64,000 bases of DNA from Ailurus styani (GCA_002007465.1 LNAC01000038.1:6124280-6188279); one strand, 5' to 3'; positions 24,289 to 36,112 are shown, counted from the first letter of the stretch. The notes: generated from the sequence alone by a model not told the origin. Program-made: numbers and translations.

Positions 24289-24343
24289 TTTGTTTATGTA
24301 GCTCCATTTTGTTTATGTAGCTCCATTTGTTTATGTAGCTCCA
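24289..24343 (+). repeat. Three-copy tandem minisatellite, ~18-bp unit
   Basis: The unit tttgtttatgtagctccat is repeated three times with unit lengths of 17-19 bp because of T-run variation. The last unit continues into agcaacttctg. Confidence 0.9.
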
Positions 24344-24350
24344 GCAACTT

Positions 24351-25715
24351 CTGCTACAGGTAAGCTTTTTCTGTGATTTTTCTGTATTTGCCAGGCTCTC
24401 CAGATTTCAGAGTGTCAGTTTGGTCTGTGATCTCTTTTCTCTGATGGGTCCAAGAAAATTTATTGATTCTTAATTTTAGGATTTTTTTTGTTGTAAGGAT
24501 GGGATTGAAAACTTCTAAGCTTTTTCATGTCAGGGTTAAAGCTAGAATCCTGTTGCTTTCAATTTTTGGAAAGATAGTTTCGTTGTTTATAAGATTCTTT
24601 TTTGGCTGGTTCTTTAACTGTTGTGATTATGTCTTTCCATTGCCTTCTGAACTCCATTGTTTCCACTGAGCAATCACATATTTGGGTTTCTTTAGTATTT
24701 TATGAGTAACTTCATTCTGGCTTTTTTCAAAATTTTGTTGTCTTTGGCTCTCAGCATTTTTACTATTAATGTATCTGGGTGATATGTTAACTCAAGATTT
24801 TTCTGCTTCTCCCACTGTTACCTTGAATTTTAAATATTATTCTACATAGACATTTCTCTTAATGAAAATAACTTAGCTTTGGTTTATCTTTTTACATATT
24901 GTTGGATTTTATTTTCACATATTTTTTACATTTATGCATCTGTGTTCAGGAAATAACATTTCCTTCCTGTATTGTTCTCATTAGGATTTTGTACTGACAT
25001 TGGTTAGTCTGTCTTCATAAAAATATTGGAAAGTGTTTTTGCTATTCCTATTAAGAATTAATGTAAATTTGTTATTCATTAAATGTTTCAGATATTTTGC
25101 CGACAGCTATAAATTTGTGAAGGTTATTTTGGGGATAGGATGATGATTAACAATAGATTAATTTACTTAATATGAATCAGACTAAATATATAACCTTATT
25201 CATTCAGTCTTATTAAGTTGTGATTTTGACAAATTTTTTACTTAAATCCAATTTTTATATGTATTGGGGGTAAAGCTGTTCTTAAAGCAAGTTATTTTCT
25301 TTTTAATGTCTCTGTGTTCTCTAGATATAACATTTTATCCTGCTATGTGATATGGTATTTTCTTACTTATTGCTTTATTAATCTTACTGTAGTATTATCA
25401 TTAAAAACTTTTTCCTTTGTTGATTTTCTCCATTGTAATGATACCAGTCCATTAATTTTGTTACCTTTATTATTTAGTTCCTAATAGTTTCTTTTAGTTC
25501 AATTTATTTTTCCCGTAAATTCTTGATACGAAGAATATATCATATAATTTCTGACATCACTTTTCTTGTGTAGAGATTTAACTATAAACTTCCCTCTGAG
25601 TTTTTAGACTCCGAGGTTTTGAAATCTTCTACTCTTCTAACATTGTCTTTTTTTCTTATTTATTTTGTGGATTTTCTTGATTCATATATTATTTAGAATT
25701 CTGTGTTTTTAGTTA
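24351..25715 (-). mobile_element. Old LINE-1 fragments, antisense
   Basis: Antisense LINE-1 signals include ccattgccttctgaactcca, the aatgtatctgggtgatatg segment and, upstream in the element, the RT-region landmarks ccagtccattaattttgtta and taactataaacttccctctg. Divergence is high and joins between pieces are uncertain. No frame survives. Confidence 0.65.
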
Positions 25716-26850
25716 CAAGCAGTGTGGAGGAGATAGTTTCAGACTTGGCTCTTTCTAAAATAATGGCTAGAACGCCACAGGTCATAGAACCAGTGTGAGT
25801 GTTTTGCCTGCTGCTATTTCTATCTCAGTTATGCAGTTCAGTGTGGGAAATAACCAACAGCTATATGTGTAAAATCACATTGTTTTGCACTTGAGCTGGA
25901 ATTTCTTTATTTCTCTTCGTCTAATTACAGCTACATTCCATTGAGATGACACTGCTTCCACATACATTCATGTTCCATGTTGTCTCTCATGAGAAAATAT
26001 CAATAGCTGCAATACTTATATAGTCTGAAGGTTTCATCACCCCACATACTAGCATCAATAGAGTCCTTATCACCACTTTAAGAGAGATAAAGGTCATATT
26101 CTAAAATCCCATTCTGATGATCTTTCTATGGCCACCCCTGGGACCAATTACATTAGTTTTGTTTTCTTCAAGAAAGTGGAGCTTGATGTAAGACTTGAGT
26201 GCATGTATTTTAATGTGAAAAATTACCTGAGGAAGAATACACTTGGGGAAGAATAAAATAGAGAAGGAAAACTAATACAAAGTTATTATTGACGTCATTG
26301 CTTCTGTTGTTAGCTGGGGCATGATTCTGCTGAGATCATTTGAGGAGTTGTATGAGAACACCTAAAAAGTATTAACGTTACAGGCGGAGGGAAGCATATC
26401 TCTACTGGTTCATTTTCCTCCTTGGTCAAGAGTCATGGAGTACAATTTCTGTGTGATGTTGGGTTTTTAAATAGTCAACGACCCAGTGTGTTGCTGTAAG
26501 ATTCAGACACCACAGTGTTACAGAAGGTGTGGGATAGAAATATAGAATGACATGGTAGCACTGAAGCAGGGTTACCAAAGCATGGTTGGTTACCTGCAAT
26601 GTTGGTTACCAAAGCATGGTTAAGCTCAATTATGGGCTAAGAGAATGAGGCGATATACAAGATGGGTCTGATACAGTAGTGTATTCTAACTCTTAAAGTG
26701 AATCTCAAAAGAATGTGAAACATTCTATTTTTGAAAAAAAATAGAGAAAAGAGTTAAGTGTGCTAAGTAGATAAATTCTCCTCTCTAGTTTAATATTTAT
26801 CACATTTTTCTAGAAAGAAATACTAAAATGTAATGGTTATGATCACCTTT
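25716..26850. other. Unassigned DNA with a short tandem repeat
   Basis: No gene recognised. ggttaccaaagcatggtt occurs at 26,570-26,587 and 26,604-26,621, a 34-bp period local duplication. Confidence 0.5.
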
Positions 26851-27192
26851 TGTGTCATTATAACTAGGCTCTAGTTTCTAGTTTTTCAAACAAACACAAA
26901 TCTGTGTTTGGTAGTATAATATGTTAAGGTAGTTTGTAGATGTGATTAAACCATATTTAGCTCACTTTAAGGAGAATTTGTCCTTGATAATGTGGACCTG
27001 ATTCAAACGTTTGAAAGGCTTTATTAGCAGAGCTGAGACTTCTCTAAAGAATAATAAATTCTTCCTCTTGATAGCAGCTTTAGTTCATACCTGAGAACTC
27101 TAGCTAGCCTTTCTATATGCTTTGCCCTAGAGATTTCAGACTTGTGTAGCTAGACCACACAATTGTGTTAGGTATTTATAGTATTTCTCTTA

Positions 27193-27245
<53 letters not shown>

Positions 27246-27285
27246 CTGCTGGTTCTCCTTCTCTGATTGAACAATTTCTGATACT
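26851..27285 (+). mobile_element. ERVL 5' LTR (MLT2-like)
   Basis: Begins tgtgtcattataac and contains gtagatgtgattaaacc, gataatgtggacctgattca, tttgccctagagatttcaga and, after an expanded AT run, gctggttctccttctctgat near its end. It pairs with the LTR at 32,789 by order of motifs, though the two have diverged strongly. Confidence 0.7.
27196..27242 (+). repeat. (AT)n microsatellite in the LTR
   Basis: A clean run of about 47 bp, expanded from the short AT tract that MLT2-type LTRs carry near the 3' end. Confidence 0.97.
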
Positions 27286-29460
27286 GATTTTGTTGCTAGA
27301 AGTGGTTCTAGAGAAAAGAATTTTAAGAATGTGATTTCTGAATTGGTTCTGTCTCTTCTAAAATTTGTTCTCTAGTCAGGTTAGATATAAAGCCACGAAA
27401 GACTATTTTCAGGAGTAAAGAGAGCACTGGTATTTCATGACATGATATGGAAATGTTCATAAGAAAAATATTTTCATTGTATATTCTTAATAAAATATCT
27501 GTGGTTGTTGAGATTCTGTTGACTAGGTGTATCACATATAGAATATTTCAGTCAAACTAAAGACTATGATGGGATTGGCTAGTTGCTCATAACTGAGCTG
27601 GAAAAACTAAAGAAAGAAAGAGGCAATCTCATGACTTCAAATGACCAGTTCAAGTTCCACATACGTGACCTGAAATATTCTATATCTGTGCCCAAATAAA
27701 CCCTATGTCCTGGAGCCTCAGGGTCAAGTGTTCTGAAAGCCAAATTCTGTGAGCAGTTAAATTACAATGCAAATTGATTTTCTAACTTAGTGAAACTTCT
27801 GTTAAAGTTAGGGCATTTATGGGCAGGGGGAGGAAATGGCATCCTGAAAATGGAATGGGAACATATGGATAGATCTTGATGAATCTAAGAACACTGACAC
27901 CTAGATTCTACCAAGTTGTCTTTGCTGGTAGAAATAGCTCTTCCACCACTGGTTATGGAGTCTGGCACTTCTGTGCCCAAAGAAGTGGTCTCTACTGAGT
28001 TAGTTGCCGTACATGGAATTGCTAGTCCTTGTTAGGACCTACCCGCATTACCCTTCTTATTTCCAGACCTAGAATACATCCCATAATGCCACAAAGGGTA
28101 AGAAACAAAGTGTGACCCACAGAGAGTTCTGCTATACACCAAAAGAATTGCATGGTTTTTTTCCCCCCAATTTATCCTAACAGATACTGAGGGGATATGT
28201 GTAAAAAATTGTCATAAGGATGTAGGATCATGGTAGAAGGAATATAAATTTGGATCAAGACAAACTTACTGATTTGTGCCTGCTAAACAGATTCCAGATT
28301 CAACGTTTTAGCTTAAAGTTCTAGAAAAGGCTGTAATAGTTTGCAGGGTTTGCTGAAGCGTGGACCCAGAAAAATAAGTTGAAATTTCTTAGTCTATAGA
28401 GAAAAACATCAAAGCTCAGGGGAGTTGGAATATTAGAGTGGATTTAGCTTATAAGAATTGTCCACCCACGCTAGTGAGATCCTGAGGACACACCTTCACC
28501 AGACCTATGAGGGAAGCCCCACCATCCTTGAGGAGCTCTATGCTGTCCTCTTTTCTGTGTGTTAGAAGTTACGGTGGGAATTGCTGCTCTTGAACTGGAA
28601 TCCCTAAATTCCAGTAATTGGAGGTAATTGGATCCTGGGGTCGGAAGGCAAACTGGTGGCATTTAATCACCAGAGATAAGGAGGGTGTGGTTACCATAAT
28701 GGACAGTTGAATCAAAGCAGTTGACTAGTTGATCATGGCATCCCTAGAAAAGTAATAGAACAGTTTATTAAATATTTATTTGATCTGTATAAGCCAAAGA
28801 GTTCAGGATTGAATGAGCAGAATACTAACTTTAATTACCTAAACAGTCATGGCTCTTACATCAATTCTGAAACTGGAAGCAGTTCACAGGTATAGAATCC
28901 TTTGAAGGAAAGGAAATCTGGGTCCACTTGAAAAAGGACTATGCTAAACTGTCAATTTGTATTGCTAATCTATCTCTCAGACTTTTCCAAAGGCACTATA
29001 GAAAGTTATTAGTGTGACTGTGCACTAGGGAGAGAGAAATAATCATATTTTTTCTGAAATTACTAGACACTGACTCCGAACTGCTAATAATTTCTGGAAA
29101 CTAAAAGATCAGTTGGTGCCCATCAGTCCCAATAGGGATTTTTGGAGGTTAGATGATCAATGGAATTTTAACTTAAGTCTGTCTCACAGTGGGCTCAGTG
29201 GGACTCTGAACCCATTCTGTGTTTATTTTTCTAGTTCTAGAATGTATAATTGGAAAAAAAACAACAAAAAGAAAACCCTATTCAGCAACTATCAGAAATC
29301 TCCACATTAGTTCTCTGACCTGTGGATTGTGGACTATTATATTACAAAAGACCAAACAGAAGATACTAGAACTGCCTCTACCGACAGAAATAGTAAACCA
29401 AAGGCAGTGTCACATTTCCTGGAGTGATTGCAGAGGTTAGTGCCACCACTAAGAACTTGA
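27286..29460 (+). pseudogene. ERVL internal region, gag/protease-like remnant
   Basis: Sequence after the 5' LTR follows the order of ERVL internal DNA, with landmarks such as atggaggtaattggatcctg-like text near 28,620, cactgactccgaactgctaa and ggatttttggaggttagatg. Many stop codons and length changes break every frame. The domain assignment rests on position in the element rather than on a readable motif. Confidence 0.5.
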
Positions 29461-29864
29461 AAGATGCAGGAGTTGGGACTCCCTCCTCATCCCATTCAAT
29501 TTGCTTATGAGGAAAATAGATGTGAACAACTACCATAGCCCTAAAATTAATTGGTTGGTGACTCCAATTGCAACTGGTATTTCAGATGAAATTTTATTGC
29601 TTTATCACATCAACAGATATCCTGGCACTGTAGTTATAGTCAGTCAAATGTTTTTGTTGGTGTACCTCAGGGGAATTTCTAATGGTCCAGTGGTATGGGG
29701 CATACCAAGATACCCTTTCTAAGGTAAAGAATAAATTGTCACATCTGGCTTCTTCTGTATCTAAAAAAGGTGGCACAATGCCTAGTGGTCATCTTTGAAT
29801 TTCAGAGCAACATATTTCTTATTTGAGTGTTAGTGTGGTCCAAGAAGCCCCAAAGCTTTTACTT

Positions 29865-30060
29865 TAAAAGATTGATTGATTGATTTAAAAGAGAGCAGGT
29901 GAGAGAGAGAGGGAGCATGAGCAGGGGGAGGGGTTGAGGGAGAGGGGAAAAGCAGATTCTCCACTGAGCAGGCAGCTCAATGCAAGACTTGATTCCAAGA
30001 CCCTGGGCTCATGACCTGAGCCAAGGCAGACACTTAACGGACTGAACCACCTAGGGCCCC
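29865..30060 (-). mobile_element. CAN-SINE, older subfamily, inside ERVL
   Basis: Antisense SINE with an (ATTG)n tail, gagcagggggaggggttgag, and a diverged head ending ccacctagggcccc. Flanking ccaaagcttttactttaa and ccaaagcttctgcttttaa form a worn target-site duplication. Confidence 0.93.
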
Positions 30061-30340
30061 AGCCAAAGCTTCTGCTTTTAAGTAGGACTCAAGAGAAGCC
30101 TGCACAACAGGTTTAGACTGTCAGGTAGGATGGTTTTCCACTTAAGTTGTGTTATCTTGCAGATCCAGTGATACTTGAACTACCAGTGGGAGATAGTCAT
30201 ACTGTTTAGAGCCCTTGGAAGGACCCTGTATGTGAATCATGGTTCTGACTCTTAGGAACAAACTCCACTAACCTGTATAGATAACTACTCTTCCTTTGTG
30301 AAACAGCTTGGGCTTGCTCATGAGTTGAGTAGGGACTGAA

Positions 30341-30443
30341 TTATTTCTTTCTTTCTTTCTCCCTTCCTTCTTTCCTTCCTTCCTTTCTTCCTTCCTTCCT
30401 TCCTTCCTTCCTTCCTTCCTTCCTTCCTTCCTTCCTTCCTTCC

Positions 30444-30495
<52 letters not shown>

Positions 30496-30650
30496 ACAGT
30501 GAGAGAGGGAGCACAAGCAGGGGGAGTGGGAGAGGGAGAAGCAGACTTCCCACTGGGCAGGGAACCTGATGTGGAGCTCCATCCCAGGGCCCTGGGATCA
30601 TGACCTGAGCCGAAGGCAGACACTTAACGACTGAGCCACCCAGGCGCCCC
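30341..30650 (-). mobile_element. CAN-SINE with microsatellite tail, inside ERVL
   Basis: The SINE body is 30,496-30,650 (cacaagcagggggagtggga through cccaggcgcccc). The usual A/T tail has been replaced by a (TTCC)n/(TC)n array of about 150 bp. An 11-bp duplication tagggactgaa is perfect at 30,330-30,340 and 30,651-30,661, showing that the array belongs to the element. Confidence 0.95.
30344..30495 (+). repeat. Compound (TTTC)n(TTCC)n(TC)n microsatellite
   Basis: Long pure pyrimidine tract grown from a SINE tail. The overlapping minus-strand frames 30,268-30,623 translate it as Lys/Glu/Arg repeats and are not genes. Confidence 0.98.
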
Positions 30651-30660
30651 TAGGGACTGA

Positions 30661-31960
30661 AGTCTTAACCATGGGCCAGTACTCTCCACACAACCTGAGC
30701 TGCTCATTATCAACTGGGTATCATTTGACCCACCACGTAATAATGCTGAGTGTTCCCAGCAGTACTCCATTATCAAATAAAAGTGGTGTATGTGAGATCA
30801 GCCTCATGCTTTCAGGGTCACCTTAGGAATAAGATAGAGACACAGATTTCCATGGCCCTCACTCCTATATTACTTTTTCTCTCCTAATCTGTATCTATGA
30901 ACTGATGAGGAGTTCCTTACAACTAGTTGATGGAGAAAGGGAAACCTCTGGCCTGGCTTATAAATGTTTCCATGCAACATACAGGCACCACCTGATATAA
31001 CACAACTGGAGCACTATAGCTCCTTTCTGGGATAGCTCAGAAGGACAGTGATAAAAGCCTCACTAGGCAAAACTTCAAATGGTAAACCTGGCTGTTCATT
31101 TATCCTGGAAAGATAAGTGGTGAGAGTAGTGGTCTGTATGGGCTGTAGTTTGGCTGGATGGCCAAGGACTGGGAAGAAACGTTAAGTGAGAGGTTGGTAT
31201 CAGGTAGATCTGGGGAAGGTGTATTTGGTTAGTTCTTTCTGAATAGGAAACAATGTGAAGATAGTGTGTGCCATGTGAATTGTCACCAAAGTGTGACCTT
31301 AGCAAGGGAGAGTGTTAGTGAGTGTTTAAGATGACTCATTCTGAACAAGTCCAGTCATGCTCTAGCCACTGTTGAATGACTACCACCAGCAAAGAACAAC
31401 ACTAAGTCTCCAGTATGACCCTCGTTCCCAGGGGTGGTCAGCCACCTACCTGGTGGCTAGTGAATTACATTGGACTGTTTTTATCATAGAAGGGGTAGCT
31501 CCTTGTAGTTTGGGGAATAGTTACGCTGGGTATGTGTTTTCCTTCCCTGAATGTAAAACTTCTGCCAAAACGCATTTGTAGATTTAGACATGCCTAATCT
31601 ACCTTCATTATATTCCACACAGCATTTCTTATGATCAAATAGGTCATTTTGAAACAAATAAAGTATGGCCGTGGGCTCATGCAAATGGATTTCACTGGTT
31701 TTATCACATTTTCCATGATTCTGAAGCACTTGTCTAGATAGAAGAGTAGAATGGCTCTTTGGTGACTCTGTCACAGCCCCGACTGTGTGGCAATCCCTTG
31801 TGGGACTGGGGAATGATTTCCAGGATGCTATATGTGCTCCAAGTCAGTCCCCAGTATCTAGTGTTGTTATTCCCATTGCCAAGAATTGCAGGTCCAGGAG
31901 TCAGTGTGTGGAAATGGATAGGCTTCACTTCTTAGTGATGCACTAGTAAAATATTTACTT
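30661..31960 (+). pseudogene. ERVL RNase H-integrase remnant
   Basis: The best-preserved part of this provirus. Landmarks in order are gggtatcatttgacccacca, tttggctggatggccaagga (RNase H part), tggtcagccacctacctggt (start of the integrase core), cttctgccaaaacgca and gggctcatgcaaatggattt. The frame 31,372-31,581 is a 69-codon surviving piece across the integrase core start, ending at a stop. Frameshifts lie on both sides, so no enzyme could be made. Confidence 0.75.
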
Positions 31961-32059
31961 CTTATTCCCATCTTAGGCTCTGTTGGTATAGAAGTATGTC
32001 AGAGGGAGGATTGCTTTCACCAATTTATAAGCCAGGCCAGAGAGGCAGTAAAGATTCCA

Positions 32060-32480
32060 TTAAAGTTGAAATTTATTTGTCATTAGGCCATTTTGGATTC
32101 CTCATGCCTCTAAGCCAATAGTCAAAAGAAGTTATTGTACTGAATGGGATGACTATTTTTTTGTGATTATCAAAGGGAAATTGTGTTCCTACTATAAAAT
32201 AGAGATGAGAAAAGGTATAGAAGTATAGAAGAGTCCTTAAGAATCCTTTACATCCTGGGATTAAAGTCAATGAGAAACTTCAGCAATCTGATGCAGGGCT
32301 GCTAGTGATCCATACTTTTCACCACCATTCCTCCCTACCACCAAGGCAATGATCCATAACCAACTAAAATGCTTGCTGAGGGCAAAGGGAGTATGGAATG
32401 GTAATGAAAGAAGTTAGTTATAAATACCAGCTATAACCATATAACCACATGACCAGCTGCTGAAATGAGGACTGTAATAG
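32060..32480 (+). pseudogene. ERVL dUTPase-like remnant
   Basis: Located between integrase and the 3' LTR, where ERVL elements carry a dUTPase domain. Landmarks are ccattttggattcctcatgc, ctggattaaagtcaatgag-like text near 32,255, ctgagggcaaagggagtatg and gttataaataccagctataa. It is broken by stops. The enzyme name comes from family knowledge and not from a readable active site. Confidence 0.6.
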
Positions 32481-32788
32481 TTATTTGTTCTTAATTTTGT
32501 TATGATGTTTTATATTAATAAAGTATTTTTATTTTATTTTATTATTATCCAACATAAGATTTATTAATGATTTAATTTCGGTGTAATATTTAAGTTACAG
32601 GATATCAAAAGAGAAGGGTAAACATCAGCCAAAGACTTGCATCCTTTTCTGAGGAAAGAGCATATTTTTAGTTCTGTGCAGGATAGTTGGTATCTTACTA
32701 AGTCCAAATATCATATTGTTGGTATCCTTATTTGGAGATTAATTATGGATCAAGGAGATGAGTATGGGCGCCAACTTGTGACGTAGAC

Positions 32789-33163
32789 TGTGATAGCCAA
32801 TTTTATGTGTCAGCTTAGCAAAGCTGAAGTCCCCAGTTCTTCATTCAAAGACTAATCTAGGTGGTGCTGTGAAGGTATTTCATAAAGGTGAATAAAGTCT
32901 CAATGAATTAACCAAGTTATATTATTTTAGATAATCTGCAGAGATTTGATTTCATCATTGAATGGCTTTAAGAATTGAACTAAGGCTTCCTTGAAAAACA
33001 AGATATTGTGCTCATGGACTGCAGCTATACCTGATAGATGACATTCCCTACAGATTTCGGACATGCATAGTCCTAATGTTCACATATGACAATCTTTTGC
33101 AATAAATCCTAGTATATATCTCCTAATGGTTATATTCCCTTGGTTGATCCCTGTATGATCTAT
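32789..33163 (+). mobile_element. ERVL 3' LTR (MLT2-like)
   Basis: Begins tgtgatagccaattttatgt, continues ggtggtgctgtgaaggtatt and has the 3' features ccctacagatttcggacatg and an ataaatcctagtatatatc segment. It lacks the expanded AT run of its partner. The sequence after it (attttggtaccag) resembles the start of an ERVL internal region, which is unexpected at this end. Confidence 0.8.
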
Positions 33164-34738
33164 ATTTTGGTACCAGTACTGATACGGTATCGAAGTAATA
33201 TACAGAAGGAAAGTAATCAGCTTTATTCTGTCTTAGCACCTAGGTTGATTAAAAACACAAACTGACAATTTTAGATCATGATTTCCCTTCACACTTTGAA
33301 ATTTAAAACAACACATTAAAATAACTTCCTTAAAGACATTGCACAGAGCATGATCTAAGCAAAAGGAGTAGAAAATGAAATATATTTGATTCTTCTTAAT
33401 GTACTTACTGTCATTCAGTGATTTAAGCTGATGTTTCTGTTTTCAAAGCAAGCTTTCCCTTTGTTGTTCAGTTATGTATTAATCCCTTAAACAAATTAAC
33501 GAGATCTTTATAAATAAATTTTGCTTGTATTTTCTAATAGACTCCATTTTAAAGAAAGTTTTACCTATTTGCACATTAAAATTTAAATGATATAAAATTC
33601 ATGAAAGAAATTTAGAAGCAGGCTTTTATCATGTTAGATATGTTGAAACTGGTGGGAAATATTTATATTTATAATAGTTTAATTGTTATGCATTCACGTC
33701 ATCGTCTTTAGTTATATTTGAGTATAGAATTGATAATGATAATGAATAATAATCTCTGGTAGGAAAATTTTTAAATGTTTAATTACATGTTGTGCTATTT
33801 AAAATTTTAAATGTTTAATTATATGATGTGCTATTTAATATATAATATATTAAAATACTCTCCTTCCCCTAAGTAAAGAAAGAAATCTATCAATGTTCTT
33901 TTATATAACAAATTCAACAATTAAATATTTAATACAAATATATGTATATTCAGTATGGCTTTGCTTCTAAAATGAGCTTTTTATCTTTCCTGCTGAAAAA
34001 AATGTTTGGAGATAGGCTCATTTCATTGATTACTAAGGAAACTTTGTAAAACAGTATATATTTAGGAAGGTATATAAAAGGAAGATATTTAGTTTATAAC
34101 CTGTTTATCACCATATATAGATGACATTTTCTGTGTCCATCTTGTAGTTCATGTTAAGATTCATCTTTTTGCAGTATAATGTGAACCACACTTTGCTTTG
34201 ATTCACACAATAATAAAGAAACAAAGGGTGAACATTCTCCTTTGCAATGATCTATACTTATGGTTTACAGATTCTTTTTGGTTTGCCATTTTGTACTGTA
34301 TTCTCACATTAATCTCAAGTGCCAACAACATTTTGATTCCATTAGTTGGGTCCCAAATTTGCCTAGATAAACATTTTTTTTTACAATGCATTTCATTATA
34401 AAGTCGACACATTAACTTTCTAGAAATAAAATGGTTCTTACCATGGAGTTTAGAATCTTTAATATTCAATCAAGTGTCATCTTATCACACTCAGACTTCT
34501 AGATGTGTTATAGAAGGACCCAGGGGCAAAGGTAAAACTTAAAAAAAAAGATTTGTCGGTTGATTGAAGCTATCAAATGAAAAAAGTAGCTATTCTGTAA
34601 TGTATTACTATGTTTCTTCAGTATAAATATATAAAAACTTGTATTAAATACAATTAACTTTTCATGGAGATTGCTTTTTATATGACTCTAGGGATTTAAA
34701 TTCATATTTTTGCATCAGATAGAGGAAATGTTAATTTT
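33164..34738. other. Unassigned AT-rich DNA
   Basis: No gene or clear repeat except the tandem repeat at 33,764-33,836. Opposed frames at 34,198-34,469 have no visible domain. Confidence 0.5.
33764..33836 (+). repeat. Two-copy ~37-bp tandem duplication
   Basis: Units 33,764-33,800 and 33,801-33,836 both run from aaaattt through aatgtttaatta and gtgctattt. They differ by one T and two substitutions. Confidence 0.93.
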
Positions 34739-34754
34739 TGAATGATACAGTTTT

Positions 34755-34959
34755 GTTTTGTTTTTTTTAAAGATTTATTTATTTATTTATTTGACAGAGA
34801 GAGATACAGCAAGAGAGGAAACACAAGCAGGGGGAGTGAGAGGGGGAGAAGCAGGCTTCCACTGAGCAGGGAGCCTGATGTGGGGCTCGATCCCAGGATG
34901 CTGAGATCATGACCTGAGCCAAAGGCAGACGCTCAACGGCTGAGCCACCCAGGCGCTCC
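34755..34959 (-). mobile_element. CAN-SINE, older subfamily, with TSD
   Basis: Antisense SINE: a (ATTT)n tail, cacaagcagggggagtgaga, ggctcgatcccaggatgctg and a head ending cccaggcgctcc. The 16-bp duplication tgaatgatacagtttt is perfect at 34,739-34,754 and 34,960-34,975. Confidence 0.97.
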
Positions 34960-35059
34960 TGAATGATACAGTTTTAAAACAATTTCCAGTCAATATGAAA
35001 AGTAAAACTCTTCTTAGTTTTATGTATCTAGTTCTCTGCTAAATCCCTTACAAAGATTT

Positions 35060-35190
35060 ATAAAGGTTATACCAGGTTAATATTAGAAATAGAATTTGGG
35101 AGATTATGGAGTTGAGGTTTAGAGAACATGTTTTACTTTCTTAAGGCCTCAAAGCTAAGAAATGGTAGAAACAGAATTTATATATTTTTT
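35060..35190 (-). mobile_element. MIR SINE fragment, antisense
   Basis: Contains ggagttgaggtttagagaac, ttcttaaggcctcaaagcta and agaaatggtagaaacagaat, matching the order of reversed MIR (gag-gtt-cttgcccaaggtcac-like core). Confidence 0.7.
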
Positions 35191-35323
35191 CTTGACACCA
35201 TGGAACACATTCTTATATATATTATTGGATTTGCTTTCAATATAAACATCAAAAGTAGTTTACAAACTGATTTCTCAAATATTAAACATTTAAACAATGT
35301 AACTGTTGATGGGGAATGAGTAA

Positions 35324-35352
35324 GGGAAAGGAAAGGAAAGGAAAGGAAAGGA
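35324..35352 (+). repeat. (GGAAA)n pentanucleotide repeat
   Basis: Between five and six units of ggaaa. No SINE body is attached. Confidence 0.95.
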
Positions 35353-35427
35353 TCCAGCTGTCCCCAGCTTCTCTGACTCTGTGGCATTGTGAAAACTGAA
35401 TATCCATATGAAAAATAATGAAGTTTG

Positions 35428-35616
35428 GGGCACCTGGCTGGCACAGTTGACTAGGTCTTTGACTCTTGGTTTTGGCTCAGGTCTGATCTCAGGGTGGTGA
35501 GATCCAACCCCGCTTCAGGCTCTGCACTAGATGTGGAGTCTGCTTGAGTTTCTCTCTCTCCCTCTGTCCCTCCCCTCCTCTCTAAAATAAATAAATCTTT
35601 AAAGAAAAAAAAAAAG
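35428..35616 (+). mobile_element. CAN-SINE, sense, with TSD
   Basis: Head ggggcacctggctggcacag, then gatctcagggtggtgagatc, a pyrimidine-rich middle and an A-rich tail. The 11-bp duplication aatgaagtttg is perfect at 35,417-35,427 and 35,617-35,627. Confidence 0.95.
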
Positions 35617-35664
35617 AATGAAGTTTGACCTTTATACCCATTCCCTTCCTGCCAACACACTAAA

Positions 35665-36112
35665 CATACTAAAAATCAAAGATCTAAATGTAAGATCTAA
35701 AATCTTGCAAGAAAACATAAGGGAAAATCCTGATGACATTGGACTTGATAGCGATTCCCTGAACATGACACTAGAAGCATAGGTAAGAAAAGAAAAGTAG
35801 ATATATTGGACTATATCAAAATTAAAAACTTTAGTGCCTCAAAAGATACTATTAACAGAGTAAAAGAGAAAAAAGTTTGCAAGTCTTAATATCTGAGTGA
35901 GGGGTTAATATCTAGAACATGCAAAAGACTCCAACAACTTAACAGCAGCAAAAATAAAAACCTAATTAAAAAATGTGCAAAAGACTTGAATAGACATTTC
36001 TCCAAGGGTGATATGTAAATGGACACTAGCATATGAAAAGATACTTAGCATTACTTATTATAAATGCAAATTTCTCTAAACCATAATGACCTGCCACTTC
36101 ACACTCATTAGG
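35665..36112 (+). pseudogene. LINE-1 ORF2 C-terminal fragment, sense
   Basis: Sense-strand LINE-1 ORF2 end, with landmarks atgtaagatctaaaatcttg, agaaaacataagggaaaatc, tatattggactatatcaaaa, gaggggttaatatctagaac, gacttgaatagacatttctc and ccacttcacactcattaggg. Stops interrupt it. It meets an opposite-strand LINE-1 piece at about 36,113-36,150. Confidence 0.88.

Larger units (their letters stand above)
29461..30660 (+). pseudogene. ERVL reverse-transcriptase-region remnant, SINE-interrupted
   Basis: A decayed pol region, recognisable near 29,660-29,690 (gtacctcaggggaatttcta). Two antisense SINEs split it at 29,865-30,060 and 30,341-30,650. I could not find a polymerase active-site motif, so the catalytic part seems lost or mutated beyond recognition. 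Confidence 0.5.
26851..33163 (+). mobile_element. Old ERVL provirus with both LTRs
   Basis: An endogenous ERVL-type retrovirus in sense orientation, made of a 5' LTR (26,851-27,285), about 5.5 kb of internal sequence and a 3' LTR (32,789-33,163). Internal order fits the ERVL family: gag-like sequence, pol with RNase H and integrase remnants, then a dUTPase-like region just upstream of the 3' LTR. Stops and indels are spread throughout and no viral protein is encodable. Two CAN-SINEs (29,865 and 30,341) inserted later. The ERVL family lacks env, and none is seen here. The element's identity is known-family recognition and its boundaries are approximate. Confidence 0.8.

Noticed and set aside
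24289..24343. CRISPR-like short repeats
   Set aside because: Only three directly abutting units with no spacers, in vertebrate DNA. It is a minisatellite.
30268..30623. Minus-strand frames of about 100 codons rich in Lys, Glu and Arg
   Set aside because: They translate a SINE plus its (TTCC)n microsatellite tail. Frame openness comes from the repeat and not from selection.
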